64,000 nucleotides of DNA, from contig NZ_AUML01000001.1 of the NCBI RefSeq assembly GCF_000430665.1, positions 1 through 64,000 of the forward strand, written 5' to 3'. A program made the translations under genes and the position numbers. Positions 15,782-24,533 of this stretch are shown one piece after another. The first letter of the stretch is position 1. Each line of letters begins with the position of its first letter. Source of the DNA: Aquimarina muelleri DSM 19832 (GTDB lineage Bacteria > Bacteroidota > Bacteroidia > Flavobacteriales > Flavobacteriaceae). The notes beneath the pieces are model-generated. The model had not been told where the DNA came from and made no database searches. It saw only the letters and a list, made by a program, of their open reading frames with translations.

Positions 15782-18700
15782 TTAAAATTTAAAAGTAAAA
15801 TCGAAAGAAAACCTCTCACCGTCTTCCCCTGAGAACAGATTAAATGTTGCATTCATTGCATTAGCACTATTAATCCAAAATCCTCCACCATAATCGCTAT
15901 GCCATTTGTTAGATATATCGTTTTTACGAATCCAAACCCTGCCGGTATCTGCTCCTGCAAATACTCCTATTTGTAAAGGAAGTATTTTGGTTTTAAATTG
16001 CGTAAAACTATACCTAATATCTGCGCTTCCTGCTAATGCCGATTGTCCTGTAAATCTTTCGGTTCTGTATCCTCTTAATAAATTTTGAGCACCTATTTGA
16101 GCTCCTTGATAAAATTCATAATTTTCTCCTATATTAAATTGCCCTTGTATAGCTGTTTTTAATACCAATTTACGATTACGAATTAATGCATTATAAAATC
16201 CTAAATATGGTTTTATATATCCAAAAGTTCTTTTCGTATCTTTTATGTTTATTCTACCTCCTGCATTAATTTCAAATTTCATTCCTCTGGTAGGGTTTAC
16301 ATTTATATCATAACTTTCGTATCGGTATGTTCCATCTAATCCCACAAACCATTTGCGGTTAAAAATATTGGGATCTTCTATATTTGCTTCTTGAGTGATA
16401 AATCGAGAAGGAGTATTGTCTACTTCAATTCCTTCTAGAGAACCTTTGTATTCAAAATAACTACCTAATCGACCATTTTTTACAGCTCCTATAGATACCT
16501 TATAAATACTTAGTTTAACACGATTATAATCAAAATTCAATACATTTTGATTGTTTTTAGTTTCATTTCCAAAACCAAAAAAGTTTTCAGCAAAATTAGG
16601 GCTGGTGTACTTTAGTTCTGTAAGTAAATTGTAATTTCCTAATACTCCTGCAAACTCTCCTCTATACCCCAAATCAAAACCATGTGTGGCAAAATAATAA
16701 CCTCCAGAAAAAACATGCTTACTCGAAAAAGGATTTCTATGAAAACCTTTAAAAGTAAGATTTACCAATGGTCCTATGCGTATACCATCATCTGGATTAA
16801 AACCTATAGATGGCAGTACGGATGAGGTTGCTAAGACTCTTTCGTTTTTATCAAAATTATTTATTCGATAATTATCTGTAAGTCTAATTTTTGCTGCTCC
16901 TTTTTTTTCCACAGTATTTGGTTTGCTTTTATGATCATAAACAGAAATTTTATGCCCTTTTTTAAAACGGTATATATCGTTATTCTGACCGCCTATAATA
17001 TTGATTTTTATAGGGTTATCGACGTTTCCTTCTGCTTCAAAAATATCATCGTCATCTAATCCATAAATCCATATTTCTTTAGTAACTTTTTTGTCAAATA
17101 TCTTATCACTTATTACATCTGCTTTTTCTCCATCTTTAATTCTGGATACTACTACCCGAGTTTTTCCTTTTTTCATTCGTTCAATACGAATAAAATCATC
17201 TTTATCGGTTCCTGTTATAATAGCAAGTCTTGCCAGATAATCATAATATCTATCTGCTATGTCTACCAAATTTAGACGTCTACCTTTTAGATTTTCTTTA
17301 ATTATGTTCAAATCTTCTCCCTCTGCTTCTTTAGGGATGTTTTTAAAGGCTTTTTCGATGGATTTATCCGTAAGGTTTTCTTGTATGAATTTAGCTTGTT
17401 TAAGCCACTCGTCTTTACCACTGTTTTTAATTAGCGTTCTATCTAACCTTGTTACCGAAGCATTAATCCATTTAATGTCTTTTAATTCTTCGTCATAAAC
17501 TTGAAATTGATTAGCAAACCCAAGAAGCCCTTTTAATGTACCTAAAAAACCTCCGTCAAAATTAGAAAATGCCTGATCCCGATCTCTTGGTATAGGTTTA
17601 AAAATATGGTTTCCGTTATCTAATTTATACTCTGCCCATCGCCATTGATCTTGATGTCGATCCCAGTCTCCTATAAGCATATCAAACATTCTTGCACGTA
17701 TGTAAGAGGGTTCGTCTATTTTGTATTTCTCATCTCTACGTAATCTTTCATAAACATCTGCTGTGCTCTCTATATCATCAGGTTTTCCAAAAGAGGCTAA
17801 GTCTTTGTGATTTTCTTCTGGTCGCTCCTCTATCATATACAATTCGTTACCATGATCTGTATTATGTTTTCCTAAAGCTTTTTGTTTAGGAACATAATAA
17901 ATTTTCGGATTGGTATGAAAGATCCCTATAGCATCAGACAATTCTGGTATGACTGTAAATATGTATGGATGGGATGCGGTGTAAAAATCGAGAAGGATAT
18001 CTTCTGAAATAGTATTTTCCAGAGATTCTTCAATATAATTATCAGGAAACACCGTAGATTGAAGGAATTTTACTCCACTTTTCTTTAAAGCACGCATATT
18101 ATATTCCTTACCGTCTTTACTTTTCAATCGTAAAGACCTTGTTTGATGACCACCGCCTTTTCTTACTACCTCTAATCCTCCGTACAATGTATCCAGAATT
18201 GCTGTTTTAGCTTTAATTTTTTTCCCATACAGATCTCTATAATGATCTCCCCATATACTCTCATAAAAATCAGTTCTATCTGTAACTTCTTTTTCATACA
18301 CAGAGGCTGCTATTGTTTGCTGTGTAACTTCTGGGATCTTAGTAACATCATATCCTAGTGTTTTTTTATATATTTCTTTTCGGAAAAGTAATTCAGCTTC
18401 GTTGTTTTTAACTCCGTAATAAGAAGCCCAAGATGCACCGTTTTTATAGATATCCAGCCTTACAAAGCCTTGACCTCCATATGCAAATAAACCGTCGTTG
18501 CCAAGATTGGCATAAGAGTTTTTTGCTCCTGCACCAGAGACTATCTGTTTAATTCCTTCATGCTCTATATACTGTAAAGAATGTTCGTGACCCGAAGCAA
18601 AAATAATCCGTTCTGATCCTTTGGCTAAAGTCTCTAAGCGGTTTACTAAAGATTTGTATTGTTTATTTTGAGTATCTTGTGTGGATATTGCTCCTGCAGT

Positions 18701-19492
18701 TCGTATTTGCATTGCTAAGGAACCTAAAACAGGTACTGGTATTTTTTTTTGGGATGGATAAAGGTGTTTTACTGGCGCATATTTTCCTCCATGTACTCCG
18801 TTCGTATATAAAGGGTGGTGCAAAGCAAAAACGATAGTTTTATTTTGATTTTTCTTAAATTCACTTTCTATTTCGAGAAACATAGCTTCTCTGGTTTTAA
18901 TTTCGGGACAGTTATCGTTAATAGTCGGGTGCTTATCCCAATCCTCTAAATACCATTGCGAATCCAGAATAATAAGTTGAATATTATCTGTAATATCGAT
19001 ACTCTCTAAAGCACATCCTTTGGATGGGCGAAAAACTTTTTTATCTTTTAATTTGTTCTCAAAATATTTTTCTTCTCGTTCTAGTCCTTTTAAACCTTCA
19101 TTATACCAATCGTGATTACCAGGGATAAAGTATACTTGTCCGTCAAAATTTTTAACTGCATCGATTTGCGCATCTAAGCGATGTTCTGCAATTTTTCTAT
19201 CTTTTTTGCCAGCTTTTGGCATACCAGCAGGATAAATATTATCTCCTAAAAAAATAGTATAATTACCTTTATGTTTGTTTTTATTTAAATAGTTTTTTAG
19301 AGCGGATAGGGCAGGGGTACTTTCTCCTTCAGAAGCATAACCTGCATCACCTATAAGATAGAACGTTTTTTCTATTTCATTAGATGATGGTACTATAGTA
19401 TCTTTAAAAGGTTCCCTGTACTTAGGCTCATACAATGCACAACTTGAAACTAAGATTGTAATTATAAAAAGAAAAATATACTTATAATGCAT
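15782..19492 (-). CDS. Lipoprotein with metallophosphoesterase, kinase-like and Omp85-type barrel regions
   Basis: 1236 residues in three parts. (1) A lipoprotein signal (SSC, Cys18) and a calcineurin-type phosphoesterase, about residues 40-370, with complete metal motifs GDAG (48-51), GDNIYP (83-88), GNHDW (125-129), HH (225-226) and GHEH (301-304). (2) About 420-780, a segment resembling an atypical protein/lipid kinase: a possible ATP lysine in RALKK (467-471), a hinge-like ELYMIEERP (550-558), a catalytic-loop-like IGDWDRHQDQ (607-616) and PRDRDQAF (635-642). (3) A C-terminal D15/Omp85-like beta-barrel (about 890-1236). The first and third parts are a known flavobacterial fusion; the kinase reading is mine. 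Likely surface or periplasmic, outer-membrane anchored, cotranscribed with the DUF6268 barrel. Confidence 0.8.
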   Translation of the reverse strand: MHYKYIFLFIITILVSSCALYEPKYREPFKDTIVPSSNEIEKTFYLIGDAGYASEGESTPALSALKNYLNKNKHKGNYTIFLGDNIYPAGMPKAGKKDRKIAEHRLDAQIDAVKNFDGQVYFIPGNHDWYNEGLKGLEREEKYFENKLKDKKVFRPSKGCALESIDITDNIQLIILDSQWYLEDWDKHPTINDNCPEIKTREAMFLEIESEFKKNQNKTIVFALHHPLYTNGVHGGKYAPVKHLYPSQKKIPVPVLGSLAMQIRTAGAISTQDTQNKQYKSLVNRLETLAKGSERIIFASGHEHSLQYIEHEGIKQIVSGAGAKNSYANLGNDGLFAYGGQGFVRLDIYKNGASWASYYGVKNNEAELLFRKEIYKKTLGYDVTKIPEVTQQTIAASVYEKEVTDRTDFYESIWGDHYRDLYGKKIKAKTAILDTLYGGLEVVRKGGGHQTRSLRLKSKDGKEYNMRALKKSGVKFLQSTVFPDNYIEESLENTISEDILLDFYTASHPYIFTVIPELSDAIGIFHTNPKIYYVPKQKALGKHNTDHGNELYMIEERPEENHKDLASFGKPDDIESTADVYERLRRDEKYKIDEPSYIRARMFDMLIGDWDRHQDQWRWAEYKLDNGNHIFKPIPRDRDQAFSNFDGGFLGTLKGLLGFANQFQVYDEELKDIKWINASVTRLDRTLIKNSGKDEWLKQAKFIQENLTDKSIEKAFKNIPKEAEGEDLNIIKENLKGRRLNLVDIADRYYDYLARLAIITGTDKDDFIRIERMKKGKTRVVVSRIKDGEKADVISDKIFDKKVTKEIWIYGLDDDDIFEAEGNVDNPIKINIIGGQNNDIYRFKKGHKISVYDHKSKPNTVEKKGAAKIRLTDNYRINNFDKNERVLATSSVLPSIGFNPDDGIRIGPLVNLTFKGFHRNPFSSKHVFSGGYYFATHGFDLGYRGEFAGVLGNYNLLTELKYTSPNFAENFFGFGNETKNNQNVLNFDYNRVKLSIYKVSIGAVKNGRLGSYFEYKGSLEGIEVDNTPSRFITQEANIEDPNIFNRKWFVGLDGTYRYESYDINVNPTRGMKFEINAGGRINIKDTKRTFGYIKPYLGFYNALIRNRKLVLKTAIQGQFNIGENYEFYQGAQIGAQNLLRGYRTERFTGQSALAGSADIRYSFTQFKTKILPLQIGVFAGADTGRVWIRKNDISNKWHSDYGGGFWINSANAMNATFNLFSGEDGERFSFDFTFKF

Positions 19493-19536
19493 ACATTAAA
19501 TTTTTTAAAGAAAAACTAAAAGTGATTCTCTGTATT

Positions 19537-21066
19537 TTATTTTAAAATTAGTTTCGATACAAATGTTTTCCATTCACTAAATTTTTCTTCAGACATCACT
19601 CTTTCCATTTTCACTTGTCCTCCTTTTTTCTTTTGTGTTCCACTCCACTCTGAAAAAAGATCGATAGGAACTTTAGTTACTTTGACTCCTTTTAAAGCCT
19701 TTGATCTGGCAACTCTATAATTTTTATTAGCTTCTTTTAGAATTTCATCCAGAGCTTTTGCGAGTTCTTCATTTGTTATATCTGTTTCGGTCCCCAAATA
19801 CCAATGGTGGTAAAACTCTTCATTGATTTGAACTGCTGAAAGTGTAAATTCGGGAACCTTTATATTAAATTTTGCTTCGATTTCTCGTAAGGCAGTATTC
19901 ATTTTTTGTACAGATAATTGCGACCCTACTACATTAAGAAAAAATTTTGTACGACCAGTAATTCTAATTTCTGCTCGTTCGATATCTGTAAACTCTATGG
20001 TGTCCCCAATAATATATCTCCATGTTCCAGAGACGGTACTAATTAGCAACACATAATCCTGACCAACTTCTACTTCTGCTAAGGTAATAGAGGGAGCATC
20101 TTGTTGTAAGGATCCATCTTGATTAATGTATTCTGGCTTAAATGGCACAAATTCAAAATAGATTCCATTGTCGGTAATCAACTTCATTGCATCGGTTTCT
20201 GGTCTTTCTTGATAAGCAATAAACCCTTCTGATGCTAGGTACGTATCAATTACGGTAATCGGGTGATCCAAAAGACTGTTAAAACTCTTTTCGTAAGGAG
20301 CAAAAGCAACACCTCCCGAAGTATATACCTGTAGATTTGGCCAGATATCGTGTATGTTATTTAAATTGTGGTGTTCTATTACTTTTTGCAACATGAGTTC
20401 TATCCAAGAAGGAATACCACTAAGGGCACCTATATCCCATTCTTTTGCTTTTTCGGCTATTCTTTGTACACGCTTATCCCAATCTTCTATTTCTGAAATT
20501 TCTTTACCAGGCTTGTAGTACCCTTCAAACCAAAAAGGTATATTGCTGGCGCTAATACCACTTATTTCTCCTTCTAGATGGCCATCTTTTTCTCGTAAAT
20601 TTGTAGAACTACCTAACATCATAATTTCTTTCTCGAAGAATTCTGCAGGCAAATCAAAATTAGATAAAGCTTCTACTTGTTTTATTCCTGCTTTTCGTAT
20701 AGCTTCAATCATTTCATTAGTAACAGGAATACGTTTACTTTTTTTTCCTGTAGTTCCAGAACTCAAAGCAAAATAATCAGGGGTTTCTGGCCAGGTAACA
20801 TTTTTTTCTCCGTTTATAACTCTGCTCCACCATTTTTCGTGTAACTGATGATAATCAAAATAAGGAATGTTATTAGCATACGCATTTTGTATATCCTCTG
20901 CTTCTAGAACACTATTAAAATTATATTTTTTTCCAAAATGGGTATCCAAAGCTTTTTTTAATAAACCTTCTAATACCTTTTTTTGCTCCTCGATATGATT
21001 TGTTTCAGAAGATAATACTCCCTTTAAATCTATAGCTCCTTTTATTAAATTTCCTATAATTGCCAT
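19537..21066 (-). CDS. GH3-family acyl-adenylating (amido synthetase-like) enzyme
   Basis: A 509-residue member of the GH3 family, a branch of the ANL superfamily known from plant auxin and jasmonate amino-acid conjugases. Visible motifs are the phosphate-binding loop SSGTTGKKSKRIPVT (102-116), YTSGGVAFAPYEKSF, a Tyr/Glu-containing ASEGFIAYQERP, and the adenosine-site TVSGTWRYIIGDTIEFTD, followed by ITGRTKFFLNVVGSQLS. Length is normal for bacterial members. They are expected to activate a carboxylic acid as acyl-AMP and pass it to an amine; the substrates are unknown in Bacteroidota. It ends 45 nt before the big phosphoesterase-barrel gene and starts 11 nt from the HD-domain gene on the same strand, suggesting one operon. 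Confidence 0.88.
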   Translation of the reverse strand: MAIIGNLIKGAIDLKGVLSSETNHIEEQKKVLEGLLKKALDTHFGKKYNFNSVLEAEDIQNAYANNIPYFDYHQLHEKWWSRVINGEKNVTWPETPDYFALSSGTTGKKSKRIPVTNEMIEAIRKAGIKQVEALSNFDLPAEFFEKEIMMLGSSTNLREKDGHLEGEISGISASNIPFWFEGYYKPGKEISEIEDWDKRVQRIAEKAKEWDIGALSGIPSWIELMLQKVIEHHNLNNIHDIWPNLQVYTSGGVAFAPYEKSFNSLLDHPITVIDTYLASEGFIAYQERPETDAMKLITDNGIYFEFVPFKPEYINQDGSLQQDAPSITLAEVEVGQDYVLLISTVSGTWRYIIGDTIEFTDIERAEIRITGRTKFFLNVVGSQLSVQKMNTALREIEAKFNIKVPEFTLSAVQINEEFYHHWYLGTETDITNEELAKALDEILKEANKNYRVARSKALKGVKVTKVPIDLFSEWSGTQKKKGGQVKMERVMSEEKFSEWKTFVSKLILK

Positions 21067-21076
21067 GGTTTGTTTT

Positions 21077-22300
21077 TTATTTTAATATTATGGGATCACT
21101 TACTTTTTCAACTAAATCCATATCTGCAAAAGCAACGATAAAAGCAATTACTGATAGGATAATCCCAATAGTGAAAACTATATAAGTTATTTTAAGTAAA
21201 GCATATTTTCGTTTAAGTACTAACCCTAGTAAGTATAAGTCTTTTGTTAGCATTTTATATACATAAGATTTATCATCTATAATCTCATTGATAGCCCATT
21301 GATATTCTTCATATTTCATTTTATAGAAATTGCCAAAAAATAGTAAGTTAACCTTTCTGTTTTTAACTTGTTCTTTAGTGAATTCTCCTCCTGTAACATT
21401 AGGTTGCGTAGACATTATAGACAATATGATAGATGCAACACTGAAGAGGACAAGGATCAAACTGGGAATCATTAAATGACGATTACTTACAGCATCTAGT
21501 TTAGGGATAAGGTTAGCTAATGCTAAAGAAATAATAATAGCATTAACAGATAATAATATATTGGCCTTAGTGTCTGCTATATCACTTAATTTAATATGAT
21601 TTCTAAGGGTCACCCTAAATAATGTTTGTATACCTCGCTCGGGGCTTTCTTCTTTATATTTTGCTTTTAGCTTAGCTTTAGTAATTTCTCGTTGTTGTTT
21701 CTTTTTATTTTTGTTCTGTCTTTTTAATAAGTTAAGTAGGTTTTCATTTTTTTTTGGAGTCCAATTTTCTACTGCATAGCGAGTATAATACTGGTGTTGT
21801 TCAGAAAACATTTTTATATTTTCTGCTCTCCATTCCTTTATAGAATATGTAGAGATGCTGTGAAGAATCATTTCTTGATGTAATAGTTCGCTAACTTCCT
21901 TAAAATAATCTTTTGCAAAATGGGAACTATCGGCATCTTTAATAATTTCTTCCACTATGTTTTGGGGTTTATGATTAATTTCTGTGGCTAAAATGCAATC
22001 TTTTACTGCAATGATCTTTTGTTCCTCTAGGTTGTATTTGGTTAGAAATTTTTCAGCTATTTCTGCACTTATTATTTCATGACTTTCAAAGCCTTTAATG
22101 TATCCAGCGTCATGAAACCATGCTGCCAGTAATATAATTTCAGTATTTTCTTTGCTGATTTCTATATTTTCAATAATTTCTTGAGCACTTTCAACAACAC
22201 GTCGTGTATGTAAAAAATTATGATACAGATAGGTTTTGGGGAGCTCATTTTTGAATAGCTCAAATATATAGTTTTCTGCTTTTTTTATAAGTAATGACAT
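21077..22300 (-). CDS. HD-domain phosphohydrolase fused to a Pycsar-effector-type membrane domain
   Basis: 407 residues. The N-terminal half is an HD domain: H31 in HNFLHTRRVV, H63-D64 in AAWFHDAGYIKG, H74 and a later DADSSHF. These are putative metal ligands for hydrolysing a phosphoester, often a cyclic nucleotide or (p)ppGpp. After a basic linker (about 195-225) comes FRVTLRNHIKLSDIADTKANILLSVNAIIISLAL with at least three membrane spans, ending in another near the C-terminus. This matches the PycTM family (formerly DUF5706), the membrane effector of Pycsar cyclic-pyrimidine anti-phage systems. No nucleotide cyclase gene is nearby, so defence is unproven. It lies 11 nt upstream of the GH3 gene. 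Confidence 0.78.
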   Translation of the reverse strand: MSLLIKKAENYIFELFKNELPKTYLYHNFLHTRRVVESAQEIIENIEISKENTEIILLAAWFHDAGYIKGFESHEIISAEIAEKFLTKYNLEEQKIIAVKDCILATEINHKPQNIVEEIIKDADSSHFAKDYFKEVSELLHQEMILHSISTYSIKEWRAENIKMFSEQHQYYTRYAVENWTPKKNENLLNLLKRQNKNKKKQQREITKAKLKAKYKEESPERGIQTLFRVTLRNHIKLSDIADTKANILLSVNAIIISLALANLIPKLDAVSNRHLMIPSLILVLFSVASIILSIMSTQPNVTGGEFTKEQVKNRKVNLLFFGNFYKMKYEEYQWAINEIIDDKSYVYKMLTKDLYLLGLVLKRKYALLKITYIVFTIGIILSVIAFIVAFADMDLVEKVSDPIILK

Positions 22301-22354
22301 ATCCTTAAATTTTATTAAATAGTGAGAATTGAATTGGTAAAAGGTTTCAGAAAT

Positions 22355-22996
22355 TTAATTTCCTTCTTGTTCTTTTACCAGCATTAAAATCTCATCTGGG
22401 GATAAGTATAATCGCCTTATACGCGATTTATAAATTTCAGGTAAATCCCCTTTACTAAGTATAAATTCTTTTGTAGCCAAAATATAATCCTTCATATTAT
22501 GGGTAACCGCATAAGTGTCTGCAATGCGTTCTGCTTTTCGAATATAACCTTGAGAGAAAAAGTATTTAATACCAAACAATACCAGATTTGCACTACTTCG
22601 GTTTTGATAATCCATTATATGCCCTAATTCATGCCCTAACCACCCTATTAAAACCTCTTTAGGAATATCTTTTATATGAAGTTGTATATTTTCTACCTTA
22701 AAAACTCTACTCATTAAGATTACATAACCTCTTTTGCTTTTTGAAGCAAAAAGTGTAGGGATTTTTGGTTGCGCTTTCATAAAAGATTTACTTAATGAAG
22801 ATTTAAACTTAAATTCAATAGAGACTTCTTTTAATTCTGGATAATGAGATAATGCTGTTCTTGCTTCCTCTAGAATTTCTTCAGGAATTATTTTGTTTTT
22901 AAAAGATATCGTATCAGATGGAATCATAGTAGCATTTAAAATTTGGGTAAAAAGGAAAGCTATTATAAATATTTGAGAATAAAGTATATGTTTCAT
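22355..22996 (-). CDS. Secreted zinc-peptidase-like protein (HExxH)
   Basis: A 213-residue protein with an N-terminal signal peptide or anchor (residues 1-22). The motif HELGH (122-126) and, downstream, AERIAD (E156 as likely third zinc ligand) are arranged as in gluzincin-type M48-like peptidases, but the M48 membrane segments are absent. It likely acts in the periplasm; the substrate is unknown. It is 54 nt upstream of the HD-PycTM gene on the same strand and could be the first gene of the operon running down to the DUF6268 barrel. Confidence 0.65.
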   Translation of the reverse strand: MKHILYSQIFIIAFLFTQILNATMIPSDTISFKNKIIPEEILEEARTALSHYPELKEVSIEFKFKSSLSKSFMKAQPKIPTLFASKSKRGYVILMSRVFKVENIQLHIKDIPKEVLIGWLGHELGHIMDYQNRSSANLVLFGIKYFFSQGYIRKAERIADTYAVTHNMKDYILATKEFILSKGDLPEIYKSRIRRLYLSPDEILMLVKEQEGN

Positions 22997-23123
22997 TTTA
23001 CAGAGGCAATATAGATAAGAACCATTTATGATCTTAATGCATATGATAAAAAGGGTAACTCTTTTACTAGTTTAAATTGTTTTTTTTTGATGAGTTTTAT
23101 ACTTTTCTGAAAATAACCTAGTT

Positions 23124-23176
23124 TAATCCATATTGTGGGGTTTAATTCTCGAGGCTTGCTTCGAGGTTATTGATTA
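23124..23176 (+). repeat. Dispersed intergenic repeat, copy F (short form)
   Basis: The left end is AATCCATATTGTGGGG, followed by CTCGAGGCTTGCTTCGAGG and the right end TTATTGATTAA. The central 45 bp of the long form is missing, leaving a compact palindrome CTCGAGGC/GCTTCGAGG. Confidence 0.8.
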
Positions 23177-23768
23177 AGTGAAATAATCATCCAGATACGA
23201 GAGTAGATCTGTTAGCCAAGATCCCATATGCTTTTACGTTAATCCAGTGTTATATTTTGACCCCTATTCTATACTAAAGACTCTCTTTTATACATTTTAT
23301 TACCTTTAAGTAATCATAGATTGATTAATATTTTCAAAAGAAGGATTTGTTTTAATCCTACTTATAATAATAGGTGACTTAAATTTTTCGTCGTTGTACA
23401 TTAAACTATGACTTGTTTGATAAGATAATTTAACTAAATAGGTTGTGAGGCTAAGTCTTTTTTGTATAGTGGTTTATGATTTTGTGCTTTTGATTGATCT
23501 TATAATCATCCTTTTCTAGGATTATCGTTATTATGCTTGAGCGTAAATTTGAAAAGAAACAAGCATTATTATAAACATTGAAATTAACACTTGTTTTTTT
23601 TCATATTCTTACATGCAGTTCGCTTGTATAGTATGACCAAGTTACAAAAATGATCATTAGTAATTTTAAAAGATAACTCTATCCGAATAAGTTTTAACTG
23701 TATCGATAAATAACTCTTACAAACACATACTTTTTAAGTACTTTGGAGACTACAATAAAATTTGATTC
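23177..23768. other. Intergenic stretch upstream of the pafA relic
   Basis: About 590 bp of AT-rich DNA. No open frame of significance and no recognisable RNA. It may hold the remains of the promoter region of the decayed alkaline phosphatase gene. Confidence 0.4.
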
Positions 23769-24512
23769 ATGATAACTAGATTAATTTTTGCCTGTTTATC
23801 ACTTACTTCTAAAAATGTAGGTAGAGTTATTGATGCCCCAAAGCTAGTTGTTTTAGTAGATCAAATGCGTTATGATTATTTAACTCGTTTTTATAACCAA
23901 TTTACTTAAGGTGATTTTAAAAAGATGATAAATAAAGAAAAAAAATATTGGGGACATGATTCGACTACATCTCTTATATGGTTAAATAAATTATTAAATA
24001 CATTAGGTGTGGAAATAGACAAAAAAATCGGCTTAGTTTTTTTAACTCTAGATGATCACGCTACACAAGTTCCACAATATCTAAAATCGGTAAAAGAACC
24101 TTTAGAGTATTTTACAGAAAGGGCTGTATCTATAGAAATAAAAAATCAAACAGCAAGCTTTCTTTTACAACTTGAAGATGTGCAGCATTTATATGCACGT
24201 ACTCAGTTTCAAAACACAACTTTTAATTTAGGTATAGTAGTATTAATACAAAAAGACTTCAATCTAAAAAGAAGGATAGATGATTGTTATACCTTAAACC
24301 CAGCTGTTATTTCGTATTCAAAAACAGGTCTATTTCATAGAAGCAGTTTTGTATATGATATACATGTGCCTCTAACATTCTATGATATGGAATGCTATAA
24401 AAGAACTATCTGTCAAAAAACATTAGTCGTTGATATTGCTCCTGTCTCTATATTACAAATTGTATTGGCAAAGAATATTACAAGAAATGTTATAAATGAA
24501 GTTGTTGATTAA
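23769..24512 (+). pseudogene. pafA: Decayed PafA-type alkaline phosphatase gene
   Basis: ATG 23769 begins a frame that after a signal-like start reads PKLVVLVDQMRYDYLTRFYNQF, the hallmark N-terminus of PafA phosphatases (PKLVVGIVVDQMRYDYLYRF). It hits TAA at 23907-23909. The same frame continues GDFKKMIN and then, from 23925, an open 195-residue part with other PafA landmarks: LVFLTLDDHATQVPQYLKSV, LNPAVISYSKTG and YDIHVPLTF...DIAP. The central region with the nucleophile Thr and most metal ligands (about 200 residues or more) is deleted. PafA is normally a periplasmic phosphomonoesterase of about 540 residues. The open C-terminal piece could be mistaken for a gene of unknown function. Confidence 0.8.
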
Positions 24513-24533
24513 ATAAAACGACATAAAAAAATA

